Positions 1 through 14,435 are shown, counted from the first letter of the stretch. The stretch: 64,000 nucleotides of DNA from Strix aluco (GCF_031877795.1 NC_133939.1:8351698-8415697), one strand, 5' to 3'. Numbers and translations are program-made. Notes: generated by a model from the letters alone, not told the origin.

Positions 1-773
1 ACAATTTAAACCCTTCCTTCCCTTTACCTCTAGAAGGAACAGATAGGTCTGAACACCAGCAGAATTTGAGGTGTCAGAGAGCCTAGTCAGAGAGGATGTG
101 TGTGCCACTTTTCAAGGCACTTCAGAAAGCAAACCAAAAAAGGGAGAGTTTTTAAAATGATAGATTTTATACCTCACAGGAACCTAATAATCGATGAATC
201 AACTTTTTTTGTCATACACTGTCTACTGAGAGAACATATCCTCTTCTCAAGCCGTAAAATGCAATCAAAGCACATTGTGTCATTATCTAAAAGCCGTTAC
301 CTCACTGCAACCTTGATCATTAGAGCTTGGACTCGGGTCCCTCAGAAATACAGATCAATGCTCAAGACAGGAGACATGTGTCACATCCTGCAACATGGCA
401 CTCCACAACATGTCATGAGGCCGTTACAAGTAACCACGCCTCAAATCTTGAGATGGAGCATCTTGTAATTCACACCAAGTTGATGCAAATGTCAGTTACA
501 GGAGGCAAACCTATTTAAACAAACTCTTTCCCAGCCACATGGTGGATTACAGTACCATGAATTGCGTAGGTAGACCATTAATAAAGTATACTGGAAAATT
601 GCGCTGTGCCCATCCAGACACAGCCATTACTGGTGAAGTGAATGCACTCCATTGTTTCCAGTTTAGGATGCCACTGCAAGTTAATTATGTAGGATCAGTC
701 CACAACAATCAAATTGAAACAATTGGGGCAGACCCAGTATGAGGACTAGTGTATTGCACATTCAGAAAATCAT

Positions 774-807
774 GCTGAAGATGAAGATGAAGAGATGAAG
801 ATGAAGC
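774..807. repeat. (GATGAA)-type simple repeat
   Basis: Interrupted run of GAAGAT/GAT units, ending GATGAAGATGAAGCC. Confidence 0.85.
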
Positions 808-832
808 CTCAGTTCCACTTACATAATGGAGG

Positions 833-854
833 TTTGTTGTTGTTGTTGTTGTTG
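833..854. repeat. (GTT)n microsatellite
   Basis: Seven consecutive GTT units about 25 bp downstream of the GATGAA repeat. Confidence 0.9.
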
Positions 855-1158
855 GCATCAGTGGAGTTGAGATTTTATAATGCCAAAATTATTTCACAAA
901 TAAAGTTCAAATTTTCAAAGTTTACCCTGACATGTTATAATTTTATCTACTTTCTCAAAAAGAGCTTTACCAAAGTGATTACTGATATATCACAAGGTGG
1001 AGAAGCAAAGGTGTAGCAGAAATTAATTTCTTAGCCCCTTGTTAAGAAAACTGAGTGTGGAAGTTGAGCACTCTTGGGTGTGAAGTCACACAACCAAGCC
1101 TCGACAGCTTGGCCAAACAAATCTCCTTATTTGCAGACCTCTGTTCTCATCTCAACGC

Positions 1159-1192
1159 TATTATTATTATTATCATCATCAAGGATGATGAT
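1159..1192. repeat. (ATT)n/(ATC)n repeat with perfect hairpin
   Basis: An ATT run passes into ATCATCATC, then AAG, then GATGATGAT. The last 21 bases (1172-1192) form a perfect 9-bp stem with a 3-base loop. Confidence 0.85.
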
Positions 1193-1260
1193 TTCTCCTC
1201 AGCATACCAACATTTTGTATTTTTAAAACTTTTTGATTTTAAATCCAGGACATAGAACTG

Positions 1261-1310
1261 TTTATTCTTTTTTTTTTTTTTCTTTTTTCTTTTTATTCTT
1301 TTATTATTAT
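1261..1310. repeat. T-rich low-complexity tract
   Basis: Long T runs interrupted by C and A, then ATTATTATT. Low complexity. Confidence 0.9.
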
Positions 1311-4300
1311 GGTATTAGTATTGTTAGTATTGGCATGTCAGTATCTGCTGCTAGAGGTAATTACATTGTGAGAGCTCAGACATCACCAAAGATGTAATTG
1401 TGGAGGGACAGTCGTTTCAAACATGCTCCTGCCGTGGAGCAAGTAGCGTGTGAGAACGCTGTGCAGAGCTGACTGAAGAACTCTTTGTTCTCCCTTCAGT
1501 TCTAGTTTACTGGCTTTGGTGAAACCAGTTATTAAAAGGGAAGGTAGGGAATGTTCTTAAATGAGTCATGTTTGTTCTATGTCTGTCAGACTACATCCGT
1601 AACTGGTTCAGTAGCTCTATTCAACTGGTGAGGTCATTCCCATGCAGCACATGACACAGGGAGCCTTTGTACAGACAGCTGCAGGCAACATGCTTCATAC
1701 TGGCTCCTGACTTAAGAGATGTTCCATGAAGGGATCAACAGGTACTTCTCCACGTTGATGTGGTGTTTTCTGATGCTTGCAAGAGTACAAGAAAGATCTA
1801 AAACACATAAGAGAATTAGAGCCTTTCCTTCTAAGGCAAAGGTGCATTTATATTATATACTTGTTTTTGAAACAAGAGTTGAAAGAGTTTATTACAGGCA
1901 AATGAGACCACATAATCAGTCACCCTGAGCAGCGCCAAATCAGAGAATGTCAGTATGTAGGAGGCAGCCCTGGAAGCATCAGGAGAATACAAAGACCTGG
2001 ATGGCTTAGTCAAAGTGTGCTTTAGGGCTACTTTGTGGCTAGACACAAATCTTCTGATTTCTTTTTTCTGTAGAGAAAGTGGGGAACATAACAGTTAAAT
2101 AAAATTACTTGAGAACTAGTAGTTCTTGTAGAAAAAGGGAGAACAATATTTCACTCAGCACCATGAAACAAAACAGGTGGGATGAAGCAAAGAGGGAGAA
2201 TGAGACAATGTCAAAATCACAAAGGAAAATGCTGTTAAGTTTGAGAATGCTTGAGAAATTTGAAGCCTAGGCTGAAGTAACTGATGTACAGGAGATGAAA
2301 AAGAGGTCTGAAAAACTGTTAAAATGAATGCCAGTTACAGGAGAATGGCTAACCCAAGAGATGGACAATGCAGTTTAATCCCATAAGACAAGTTGTGACC
2401 AAATTTGTTTTGCATTTCAGATCGAGTCTGACACTGTTAGTCTATGTTGGCATCATTTGTGAAGTAAATTCACTAGAATGATAAGCAGTGACTGACAGTG
2501 CCCATGCTGTCACAGGGTGTTGCCACCTGCGTCGGCTGCCACTGTTTGACATTCCCCAGGCTGTGCACCACGGGGTGGTCACGGCTTGGCTGGCCGGATG
2601 CCTCCTGAGCCCTGCACACACTCACTTCGGGGTGCTGCAGCAGGCAGGCAGCTGCACTGCCAGCCAGCTAAAACCAGAAAACGTGTCTTTTCCTGCTCCC
2701 CCTGTCTTCCATTAAGGCAGTTTTTAGTGATTACTTAGTGATGTGCCCACTCTTGACAAACATGTTTTAAGGAGGGGTGAGGGGTTCTGCAAATCTCTAC
2801 CAGAAGCTGTCACAGATTCTGCTATGGTCTGCAAAGAGAAAACAATCAGGAATAGAAGCTGCTAGTTTGAGTGGGTTGAGGTTTGATTCCTCCCTCGTAT
2901 CTGGGTCAAATAGGAGCAGACAGGTTATATGCTGAAGGGCTCCCTTTTAATGACTATGTGCCTTTTTGCTTCTTTGCCTTTTCAGACACGCATCATGTAA
3001 GTATGATGTGTTGTGCAGCTATATAAGGCTGAAGAAGTGTAAGAAGAGTAAGAACTATACATTGTTCCCAGATAGTAACCAGAACATTAGAAAGAGTTTT
3101 CTAGCCAGCTCAGGAATGACGTTCAGATTGAGCTTTCTAGAAGACTGACGGGGGCCAAGAGTGCATGTGGTTATCAAATGGTGCCTGATAAGCAGGTGGA
3201 AGGACAGCAAAAACTAATCCAGACAGTTCCTGGTGATAAAAGAGATTGAACTTTGTCACTGGAACTCATAGGTGTCTCCAAAGTGGTTTGAAAGGAGATG
3301 GAGTTGTTCTTTGCCAGTGCAATATGTGCATTCTAATAACCCCACATTTCAAGGCTTCCTTTGTCTAGAAAGCTGTATAAAACCAGTTTACTTTCCCAGC
3401 TCCTCAAGCACTACTAACCCATGTTCCTTGTGGCATTACAGTTTCAGATGCTTGCTTTCAGCATCCTATTCACAGTTAAACTAACTTGCTGGATTCTGAG
3501 CTGAGAAAACTCCACCCCACTCCCCTGGTCATTTGACACAGACTAGGGAGAATTTTGGGTTTTCTCTCCTCCATAGCTTTCTTCGATTATTAGGAAGGAA
3601 GTTTAACAAAGCCTGGGTTGGTGCAGGGCTATATAATGCTGGTGACACTGCTGATCTATGCAGCTCTTTCAGCGCACTGTCATTATGGCTTACTATAGAT
3701 TATATCAGAGAGGCATGCACACTATGGTATTGCAAGCTCCTGGTGAAGCTGGACTATGAGGCAGGTGTTTTCTAGGCTAACCCAGAGAATATGTAAATAA
3801 CTTGATGCTGTGTTGTACATCGACTAGTAAAAAGAACAACCTGCCAGTTATTAGATAAGTACTAGAAGTTTAATTATGAAATCCACTGACTACATTCTAC
3901 AGAGCAAAGCTGCATTGTGGCCAACAGAAGGTAGAAAAAACAAGTTTACTTGCATTTGTAAAGCAGTTCACCTAACAGCTGTTAAATTATAGATTGTTCA
4001 GATGCTAAGGGGGGAGGCAAGGGTGTTATTTCTGCAGAATCATTCTAAAAGCTGCCTTAAAAGTGTAGTAACTCAGTGCACGTGGTACCAGGAAATTCCC
4101 ATAGTAAAATGTATTTAATGTCTACCACATCATGGTAAGAGCTTTTGATGATAGCTGCCCAAACCACAAGTGGTGTTACAAGGTTCTGTTCCCTTAGATT
4201 TGAAACACCTGGGAAAGCAAAAAAAGATGGTGTAGTTTTGTAAGAGTCATCATCCCTGCCTAGCTCTCTCTCATATAGAACTCTAGCAGTCTCAGGATTA

Positions 4301-6923
4301 CCTGCTCTTCTGAGAATATTGCAGTTCTGACCATCTTTAGTCATACGAGACATTTAAAAAAAATTTTAGATCTGTCAGCACTTAAAAGCAGCTTATTCAC
4401 TTACCTCTGTGTACTTCAGCTCACAAAACAAAGTATATAGATGGTCACTTCAAGGTTTGTTTTGTCTTTGAGCTATCTTCTATTGACTTTCCAAAGCATA
4501 TGCAAGTCTCAGAGCTCTTCACCCCACATAAGTCAGTAACCCCTAAGAAGCAGTCCTTCCTTTTGCTCCCTGAACTTCCATGAATTATGCAAATCTGCTA
4601 TCTGAACAGCATGCAGAAATACATTAGATTTTTCATATAATCTTACTGGTTCTGCCATATCCACCTTCTTCTCTCCATTACACACAATTCCATTTTCACT
4701 TGCTTTTATCATTTGCTATAATTTTTTGTAAGCTCAGAAGTCAGAAATTGGCATATTTTGTTTCAATAAAACTGAGCTAACTATGCAACCTGACTATAAG
4801 AGTGCTAATGGAATAGTAGCCCATTGTGTTCTCTTAATTGTTAGCATAAGCCTCACCTTGGCTTTGATCAGTTTCCTGTGTTCTTCAGTATCACATTCAT
4901 ACCCACCAATCAACCTCTCAGTCCTTATTTGCTATTTCCCATAGACCAGAATACGTGCTGTATGAAAACAGTGATTGCTTTTTCCCAGCTCTTCCTTAGG
5001 GATTCAAAGTACCCCCAACTTACTGCCAGATATGCTAAGAGTTACCAAGGAAAAAATCTACAGTTTACTAATAAAGCACTGTCATACAAGAAGGCATCTT
5101 GACATTACCTGGTTTTGGTGTGTTTGGGTGGGGAGAGACAATACTGTGCCCTTTACATGTGCTGAGTTGATTTGCAACAAAATTAGAAGAGCTGTTGAAT
5201 AACACCCCATATGCACGAGGGTGCAGAGCTACCCAGGAGTTACTGTGATGCTTGCATATTTTAAAATGTAGGTGTAGTCACTAGAAGAGGGAGAAAAGCA
5301 GCTTCCAACTCTTGTTAATTACTCATTAGGAATAATGATGGAAACAGCTACCATGCCCCATTAAGCCATCACACTAGTGGTCAGCATCAGCTGTTTCAAG
5401 TTAAGGCAGCAGATGACTCTGCACAAGAGTCTGTATCTCTCTCACAGAGAATCCTTCTTTCTTCACTCAAAAAATGTGTCCAAAGTACACCAAGTTTATG
5501 AACTAGCAGTATCTCATGGCAATGAGTTACCTGAGTTAACTGTGCCCTATGAAAAGGAAAACATGTTAGCATTAAGAAAATTAAGAATAAGGTCAAATGC
5601 ACTAAATGCATTCTCCCATCTGCTCCTCTTCACAATTTTTTAATGGTTGTACTGCTGTCTCCCCTCCCCCTATTTGTACAGAGTTCATTATTGTTTATAC
5701 AACAGAAGTGGATTTTTTCTTTTCTGTTAGACTTAATATATAAAAACTCAGTATGAATTAGAAAATCTTAATTTCCGGAAGTCTTTAGCACTTAACACAG
5801 GGAGAGAATGAAAGCTGAAGCTGCTTAACTGTCCTTAAACTGTGTGTATTTGGAACAGAAATGATACAAAAAAGCAACTTCTTAAAACAAGATTTATTGG
5901 CACAAACATACATGTTACAAATGTCTACGATATTCTTGGAAAATATGTTTACCACTTCAAAAAAAAGTCACTGTGCACAGAAAAGTACAGTAATATCAAA
6001 CTTTGTAAGTCAGCACAATTTTAGCATCAAAATGCATGCATTCATCATTTATAAATGAATTCCACTGACCTCCAGATAAAGCACTTGAAGAAATTTCCTG
6101 GTCTCCACAACATTATTTTTCCTCCCCAGGTAGCTCTAATAAGATGCAAATTGAATGTTTTCTGTAGAGGCACAAATCACAATTTCTTGCTCAGTGCAGC
6201 TGAGTCTATGAGGTGAGAGATGCTGTTCTCAGCACAGACTTTCAGATCCTTTGAGCGTATTACTACAGAGCTTAGCACTACTGTGTGGCCTTTCAAAGGA
6301 TGCAATTAAAGATTTGGTCTGGAGTTTAGTTTTTAAAAGGGCAACTGAAAGCCTATTTCTGGTTATTCCTATTAGGGGAAGTAAAGCGTGAAGAATTAAA
6401 AGGGAAGAGGTAGAAGAAAGGGTTTTGGTTTGCATTTGAAAGAGGGGTGGGATTGCTAAAGTGACTTGTGAGGAGAAATAGTAATCTCAGTAAATCCTGT
6501 TCTTTCTTTCATGCCAGTGTAGTAATTTAGTAGCCAACCAAGGTTTTGACATGGACCTCAGACAGTCCAGAACTAGACTTTACCAGATGTCCTGGATCTG
6601 ATCCTATGCCTATCCTCAGCTTCAGTGTCAGAGGAGCAGGCTTCACATTACACAGAGGGGAGAGAATGCACTCATATCCTCAGCATGATCAGATCTGGCT
6701 TAGTCCAATGTAAGTGAGGAAGAAAGAAAAGTTCTTGATGTCAGTGGAAGCTCTTTGAAAAATGGGGGTTGCACTTACTCCCACTAGATTTGAATTTGAC
6801 TCTAATCAGATCAGTGTGCAAAAAAAAAAGGCAAAAATATAAACCACATACACTTATGAAGGTACATACTCCACTTTTATCAACCTTGGTAGGGCAGAGG
6901 ATATATCCAATGGCAGGATTTGC

Positions 6924-7075
6924 TGTGGAATCACTAGCCTTGGAGATTTTCAAAACTCACCAAGACAAACCCTGTGCAACCTGATCCAACCTCAAAGGTG
7001 GCCCTGCTTTGATCAGGAGATTGGACTAGATAAACCCCAGGGGTCCTTTCCAACCTAATTTTTCTGTCATTCAAA
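6924..7075 (+). mobile_element. Older CR1 LINE 3' fragment
   Basis: Diverged match to a CR1 3' end: CTTGGAGATTTTCAAAACTC, GCAACCTGATCC, GGCCCTGCTTTGATCAGGAG, TTGGACTAGATAAAC, and GGTCCTTTCCAACCT near the tail. It lacks the neat octamer tail of the young copies. It lies in the 3' flank of the VAMP gene. Confidence 0.85.
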
Positions 7076-9591
7076 GGAAAGGCTTCTCCTCTCCTGAATT
7101 AGAACATGGCACAGATTCCATATCAGGCCTGGATTTAGTAAGGACAAATGAGGTGGTTTTGTTGTCTTAAACACAGAATGGAAATTCTCTATATGCTTAA
7201 GCACATGTTGAAGTTGCTTCCAGAACAGGACATGCTTTACTCTTCACTCTGGGCCAGAGAGTGTGAAATACTCAACCACCTGTCCATTTTAACTCTACAG
7301 TGCTGAACTGATTAGATAGCACCTCCAGAGGCTGCTTTTCTGTGTTAAGACTCAAACATAAGTCATTAAGGAAAATACTAATTAGCTGGCTACAAACTCA
7401 TTTCCTGCAATGACTAAAACAAGTTTATAATAAGAGTTCATACAATTGCCACTAAAAGAACTTTTTATGCTGCAAAACAAACTGAAGGTTGCTCACAGTA
7501 GACACTGGCTATGTTTCATCTCTTTCATACTTGGAAAGAGAACGTATCACCCAAATGGCAAATGCTTGCCTACGTATATAAGCACTTCTTTCGGAAGGGG
7601 GGAGGAAAAAAGAATAGGAGTTGTCAAATAAAAATTTAACCTCTACAACAGTTGGTGTTTCCCCCTCAAAATGTATTTTTGCAACAGACAAAGGATGTTT
7701 TTAAGCCCCGCTCTTGAGTAGGAGGTACTAATTTCTAATCTTTCAGTGGTGCTGATATACATAATGTGACTAATATTTTACCATGTATGTGGTCAGGAGA
7801 GGGAGGACTTTCCATTTACAAGACAAAGTAATGATATTTTTCATGACAAGTAGTGGGCTATCAGTAAACACTTTATTGTGCAGACCTGCGAGTGTGTCTT
7901 AGCAGCATTAGCATTTTATTTTATTTCCAATCTGGGGAAAAAGCAAATGGAACATAGATTGAACTTAGCATTTCTAATGAGAAAAAATATTCTTTCATCA
8001 ATAAGTAGGCTTTGGAAGCTAATTATTTGGCTACTTCTATAGCTGCTAATTACTTAAATAGTAGATAAATAATCTTAAATAATTAATAGTTAAACTGTAT
8101 ACCCATGGCCTTTACTATACATTTCTACTTTTATTCAGAATCTTTTTTCCCTTTAAGTTTCATGAAAGGCTGAACTTACATTATTTAGAATAGGTTGCTA
8201 GCAGCACAGTAGCCACACTAACCACTGAATTTTCAGGTCCAGCCAACACTACCGTGACTAATGGAGAAATTGTTGCAACCTTTCAGGTCAATACTATAAC
8301 TAGTAATAGCTGAACTTCTGAAAACAATCGTACATTGTGCATCTGTGAATTTGTGGCTCCATTATATGCACTATCTCAAACATTGATCTTACAAGGAAAA
8401 CAACAGCAGCTGCCATTATTTACTCGTACTTTAAACAAACCTGCAGCTTATCAGGGGGAGAAACTAATTTCAAAGAATAGATTAAAATATTGAGACCTCT
8501 TCGTTCTTTTAAACTCTTTTCATTAGAAAAGCTCAGACCGCCACCATGTGCTCACATACACATGACAGGAATGTAATGGATTCAGCTACGTGATTTTCCA
8601 TCCTCTCCTTAGACCATTTATTGATGGACAAGAATAGATACTAGAGTGGAACAGGGGTAAGAAAAATCATCATGCTGTGTCAAAAAGACTTCCTTACTGG
8701 CAGACCAAAGTGCTATACGAGAAAGTGGGCATTCAGTACATATCAACTGCACCAAGCACTCTGGAGCCCTTATTTGACTGAAATCCTTGACCACTTCTGC
8801 AGCCGACAACAGCAGCATGTCTTTGGATGGTATACCCCAAATGGTGCTCTCTGCGAAAAATACTAGACCATCCTTTCTGCATATATCTCCTGTGTTTTCA
8901 AGAAAAAAGTGAAAGTAAATTCAACTACCATTTGTCATAGCTCATTTTAAGTAATAGTCTATATGCACTTCAATAGACTAGCACTGCTTAGCTTTAACAT
9001 ACAAAAGGTGCTCTTAGGAATAGCCACCTATAAAAAGGAGTTTGCTGAAAGTTGGTTGTATTTCACTTAAACCATTCACTTAAACCATTTCCCAGTTTAC
9101 TATCTTGCCTTTATCACATTATTTGCTGTTTCCTCTCTTCTCCATTGAAACTGATGAAATCACTGTTACAAGAAATGTTAAACACATTTAATTAAAATTA
9201 AAGTAGCGTAGCAAAAATGCTGTTGTCTAGCAGTCAAGAGCCTTCTTTAGTTTCACATCATGCTGAACCAAATTAAGATCCAGGAGCTATATTCTGCCTC
9301 CAGTGTTCTCATCCCATCAATGGAGGCTGGTTTGAGGACAGCTGGGCAGAGGTTCTGCTCCACTCAGACCTGCCTCAGCTCTGATTGAGGTCAACAATAA
9401 CAATATGGGAGAAGGCAGGGAGTCAGAGGGCAGCAGAACAACTCTAGCCCCAATATGCTATGTTCCAAATACACTACACTCCAAAAACACAAAGGCTTTC
9501 TAAGAGAACGAAGAGAGACTTGAAGAATAATGGAGAAGTCAGACACTGTGAGAAGAGCTAAAGGACAGAGAAGCTTTTTTCATAATTATCT

Positions 9592-9627
9592 TTGTTGTCG
9601 TCTATGATATTTTCTCTTCGACAACAA
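9592..9627. repeat. Inverted repeat, possible hairpin
   Basis: TTGTTGTCG and CGACAACAA are perfect 9-bp arms separated by 18 bases. Located in the 3' flank of VAMP, with no neighbouring gene signal. Confidence 0.7.
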
Positions 9628-10550
9628 GTACTTTGCCCTTTTAAACTTATAGCACATGGCTTCTTTGGTTGAATAGAGTGTTACGTATGAACCACGATGC
9701 TGTATTCATGTTTAAACCAGTACAGGTTATGATTTTTGCTTTGGAGAGTTAGCAGATGTGATACAGTCATGACAGAATGAGGTTACTGCAGAAATGACTC
9801 ATTGTTGAATAATCAAGTGTTTACTCCACCAAAACTGCATGTAACCAGACTGCCACAGTTTTTCTGCTTTATTGTAAGATGTAATTTTTAAATATCAGTG
9901 CATCAGGAAGAAAGGTAAACTCCTTGGGTGGCTCAGATCTCTTTTTATGCATGTGTTTAAAGGCAGACAGTCTTTTGGTTCTCAATGGAGAAAAAAGCTA
10001 CTGAGCACATCAATGGAGACGTACATTAATGAAATAAGGAAGGGTAATCAGCTGAAGAGGGAAACAAAATCCTTTCTTGAAGTGGAATAGCTGTTTCTGA
10101 AGGAGACCAGATGAAGATGAACAATTGATTGGTTCTAGTTTGATTGTTTCATACATACCAATCTGGTATCCATCCTGAAAATAATGTCACTATCTGAGAA
10201 ATCTTCAGGCAATCATTTCTCTAGATACAATTAATTTTTTTCAAACTACATTCTTTAACCTTTTCAGTTTTGCTTTTAAAGAAGGTAATTTGAGGGTGCT
10301 TGTGGTTTCTCTTCCATGAAGAAACACATGCTCAAATGTATCTTGTCTAGCAACAGGGACTTACATCAGGTCAGATGAAGACCTGGCTGGAAGAGCATCT
10401 CACTCTTCTGACTACACAGGGGACCCAAAGGTTATGATCTGTTATGGGTCTAAAGTTCAGGTCAGGACACGAATCCAGACACTTTGGTCTCTTCGAGGCC
10501 TTTCTCCAATACTCACTGTGTACCTTGGGAGCGAGCCCAGTGCCTTATAT

Positions 10551-10625
10551 GGCTACTGGTTTAGCACTCGTCCCTGTTTAAAGGGCAGGAGAAGCAGGCT
10601 TGAGATCTAAATCCTGGATCACACC
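10551..10625 (+). mobile_element. Possible tRNA-derived SINE head (old)
   Basis: TGGTTTAGCACTCGTCCCTG is A-box-like and CTTGAGATCTAAATCCTGGA is B-box-like (compare GGTTCAAATCC). They are spaced as in a tRNA-derived SINE such as MIR. Divergence is high and the 3' part is not recognisable, so this is a tentative call. Confidence 0.3.
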
Positions 10626-13600
10626 CAAGTGCTCTATAGTTTCTTTGCAAAGGTCTAGCACCAACATGTGTGATCAATGCACTGTCATAAAAAAATAATA
10701 GACCATACACTGGGTGGATAACTTCCCATGGAATAGAGAAAAACTCACTATGTAAAAGCATGAAAAAGAGTTGAGTAACATCTGAGATTCTAAAAGTTCC
10801 TGAAGTTTGAGTCTTCCATGGTAGATACACTTCTGAGAAGCAGACATCACCATTTTACAGGTATGCTCTAACACAGATGTTAAGTCATGAACTTGCTTTT
10901 AAAAGCTAAAATGCATTTTATTCAGGCAAGAAATAGTTCAGCTGTTCATCAAGTTAAAGTTATGTGAAGCCCTGTCAGAGGAGCAGTGACAGAAATGAGA
11001 CACAAACAGGAGAACTGCAAAAGGTCTTGCTACCCAGACAAAAACATAGCAGGTTGTGGCTGTTGTAATTCATTCCTTGCACAGATAATACTGTCCTGTT
11101 CCTCCATCATTGTGAGTGTTTAAGTCACTTACTGCAGATCAGTATTTAAAAGGAAAAAAGCCAAGTATTTTACTTGCCTGAACTGTCCCCAGGGCTAACC
11201 TCATGCAGGTTCCAATAGAATTAAAGTTGCAGCTTTAAAAATCAAACTGAATACATTTCTAAATCACTTCTTGTCTTACAGACCCTAGGTTACATTCAGA
11301 ATCTTTATCAGATTCTCCCCTGCTCCTTCTAATAATATTGGATTATGTTGGACTATGTTGGATTGACTGTGCTGTTACATAACGTTGTCAAGTGAAAATC
11401 AGGTCAAGTGCCCCATTTGGGCTTCCACACTACTTGCTCCTGCAAGTTCTGTGTAACAACTTTTTTAGGTTTAAAGCCACATTTATGCTATTACAAGGTG
11501 AACTAAATTAGAAGGAAGAAGATGTAATGCCCAAGCAGGACCTTACTAGCCTGTGGATAGTGGATGCAAATAACACTTCTTCAACCTCAGAAGCTGATGT
11601 GCACTCATTGGCAAGCCTGTGGTACAAGCACAGACCAGCTCCTAATCATCCCATTTCAGCTATGCTGTTTCTGAATGGCATATCACGCAGGCAGCCTAGC
11701 TGTACAGCTGTAGCACAGAAATCAGAGGAAGAGTAAGCACTTCTTATAAGGACAGAATATGCAAGTCTCAAACAAAGTCTAAGTCTGGCTAAAGCTATCA
11801 AAATCCTTGCTTCCAGCCAGAGACATCTTCAGCTCAGTCCCCAAGATGTCAGTCAAAAAGCAATCAGCCTTGCAGACCCCTGAGGGTTTGCTGGGGAGGG
11901 GGTAAAAGTAAATCTTTTTGTGCCTTCTTACCAGCCCAAGGTAAAAGCCTAGGCAGGAGTTAGTGAGGAAGAGTAGCAGTTGAAATTCTACCCAGTAACT
12001 GAAATACTCATCAGTGCTGACTAAACAAGAATGAATCAACCTTTTCAAGGGAAATTTACTATTACAAGTAGGCAGTTGTAACTGCATGGACATTTTAAAT
12101 GTAGAGGCAGTGACTGGAAAGCAATCAATCCTGGCTTCAACACAAATAAGATCTCCAACTGTGTTTGTATAGATCATCCTCTGTACCAGTCTACGTGTAG
12201 GTGATGGTGTTGCATAATCTATGACCCTGAACAGTCCTACGTTACCATATTCTCCTTGCAGAAGAATTAACCCTCTGCAGGAGCAGTTCTACTGTGGGTC
12301 TGTGCATCAGGGAAGGACATACTTGTTCGTGCTTCCTGGGCTGAATTAGAAATGTTACATGGCTTATCTTACTGATTGCAACCACCCAGCACAGCACAAC
12401 TAGCAAACGTTGGGCATTCATGAGCACACTACATGCAAACAACTTAAAAGAGTTAAACACATTAATTTAGCATATTTCCTTAGCACACAGGAGGAAACTG
12501 TCTCTTCACAAACATTTTACAACCCACTGGAGGCTAGGTTTCTTGAATAAACTCTTCCTTGCAAATTCTCACCAACATTTAGCAGTCATCCCCATTAGTT
12601 ACTGTTTTGAGGGAGAATGAGTACACATTCCACAACTAGCAGTTCACGCTCCCCTGAAGCTCCCACTTTATTAACTTGCTTGAGATACTTTAGCTAGGAG
12701 GATGTAAGCTTTGCATCCTTATAGCAGTTTCATTTGGAAACTTTTCATCTTTGTAGCTAAAGGATTCAAACGCTTTGATGTGTATTTGCAGCTACCAGCT
12801 AAGTAGTCTGATCAGACTCTCACAGGAGAAGGCACCATCTGCATTAAGGATCTGTATCAGCAGATACAAACCTTACTGATTGTACCACCTCCAGTGAAAG
12901 CTGTCTTCAACTCATGAGTCCTTTCAGCACTCCTCTAGAGAAGCCCTGTGAGGATCAAGCCATGCTCAACGTGGGTATGGGTGGCAGGCTCTCACATTTA
13001 GGAGATAATACTTTCATAGCAGCTAGACAAATATCTTAGTAGTTTAAAAAGGGTCTTGAAGTTGGGTGGCTTATTCCTTTTCCAGTGAAGGCTCAATTAT
13101 ACATAGCATTCAGCTGTGGCACCTCATGGACTCAGGCCCTTCATGAGAGCAGAGCTTTCTGTCTGGGCCGTGAGGATTTTAGAATTGTTTATGTACTCAC
13201 TCACCTGAAGGACTGAAGTGAACAGGGAATACCAGGGAGCTCAGTTGCACATTAGTAACTTTGAAAGTTAAGTTTCATTAAGACTGTGTCCACTTACTAC
13301 TTAATGATATGAAACAGTACACATGAATATGAAGTAATAAATACATAGCAGAAAAAATGCAACTAGAACCATTCAACTGATCATTGCTTATTCTCTCTGA
13401 AAAATTCTACTTGAGCACAGTTTGTGTATACAATGAACTGGTCTGAGTTTCTGTTTTTTTAATCTAAGACCATGTCAAGAGAGATGCTACACAGTGGGAA
13501 TATTTACACTACTATTATCACCATTTCTATGCCCTAATTAAATTGCAGGGAGGGGAGGAACAACCCAAACAACTTTATTTTTTTTCTAATTCTACAAATT

Positions 13601-14435
13601 CTTCTTAGAAAATCTGAAGGAGTTATCCTAAAAAGACCCTTTCAGAATTTCCTGGCTCAAAATTTGATAATTCATTTTTAGTTTGGTTAACTATGATTAA
13701 ACTATTCAGTGTTTAAAAAAGAAAAAACAAGGAGTTCAACATTTGGGAGAAACCCTACAACAATAGCATACAAGAACTTTCTCTCAAACTGCAATATATA
13801 ATTTCTATTAATTACATCAAATGTTAGTTTAAACTCACTGAGTATGAAAAATATCTCAGCTGAGCACTGTACAAAGACAACACTATAGTTTATGAACTAT
13901 ACACACACAGAGATTAAAATAAATTTTTAGAAAGCCTATTAACACCACCAATTTGGAACAGCATTTCTCTGCCTTCCTCTTCCCCAGGAAAGCTTTGCTA
14001 GGCACCCTTCCCTTTCTTGGCCGTTCTCCACTGTTCCCTCTATTTGTCCATACCTCCTTCTTCCTGATTTTTGAATGGTCCTCATAGCGGGGACTATTTT
14101 TGCAAAATGGTGCAGAGATAGCTTCCTACAACTGCGCTGGGAAGCCACAGACATCACCAAAGTTGATCATGTGCTTTAAGTTAGGGCCGTAAGTATTGGG
14201 GATTGGCACTCAAGAGAGTCCCATGAAGACTGACAAACAATGCCTTGAGCTTTTAGCAAGAGTCTCTATCTTGGTCATTTATGATGCTTGTATTACCATT
14301 TTTGCATTTCACTTGACTTTTTCAAGATTGTGAGAGCTCACGGTTTTTTGGTTGTCATACAGTCTTTCTGACTTTCATATGGAGGCCATCCTGGTTGTAC
14401 AGAACACCCCATAAGGAAAAATTTAAATCCATAAA

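Larger units (their letters stand above)
1..14435. other. 3' flank of VAMP, no gene recognised
   Basis: Apart from the simple repeats, the CR1 fragment at 6924-7075 and the tentative SINE at 10551-10625, I see no coding exon. ORFs up to 132 codons (for example 11779-12177 minus and 100-468 plus) lack splice-site framing, family motifs or composition differences. A GC-richer patch at about 2480-2720 has no identifiable content. Confidence 0.6.

Noticed and set aside
100-468. 122-codon plus-strand ORF near the window start
   Set aside because: No recognised domain, no splice context and ordinary non-coding composition.
2268-2281. Another possible last exon (ATCAG followed by TTACTTCAGCCTAG on the minus strand)
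   Set aside because: The acceptor looks fair, but the frame gives ITSA and lacks the Tyr-Phe pair. It is also much farther from exon 4.
9903-9919. Alternative VAMP last exon encoding IYLSS and stop
   Set aside because: It fits the phase, but the AG is preceded by a purine-rich, pyrimidine-poor stretch. The site at 15025 has a strong acceptor and gives the family tail YFST.
11779-12177. 132-codon minus-strand ORF in the 3' flank
   Set aside because: Length is compatible with chance. No motif is recognised, and it lies well beyond the first polyadenylation signal of VAMP.
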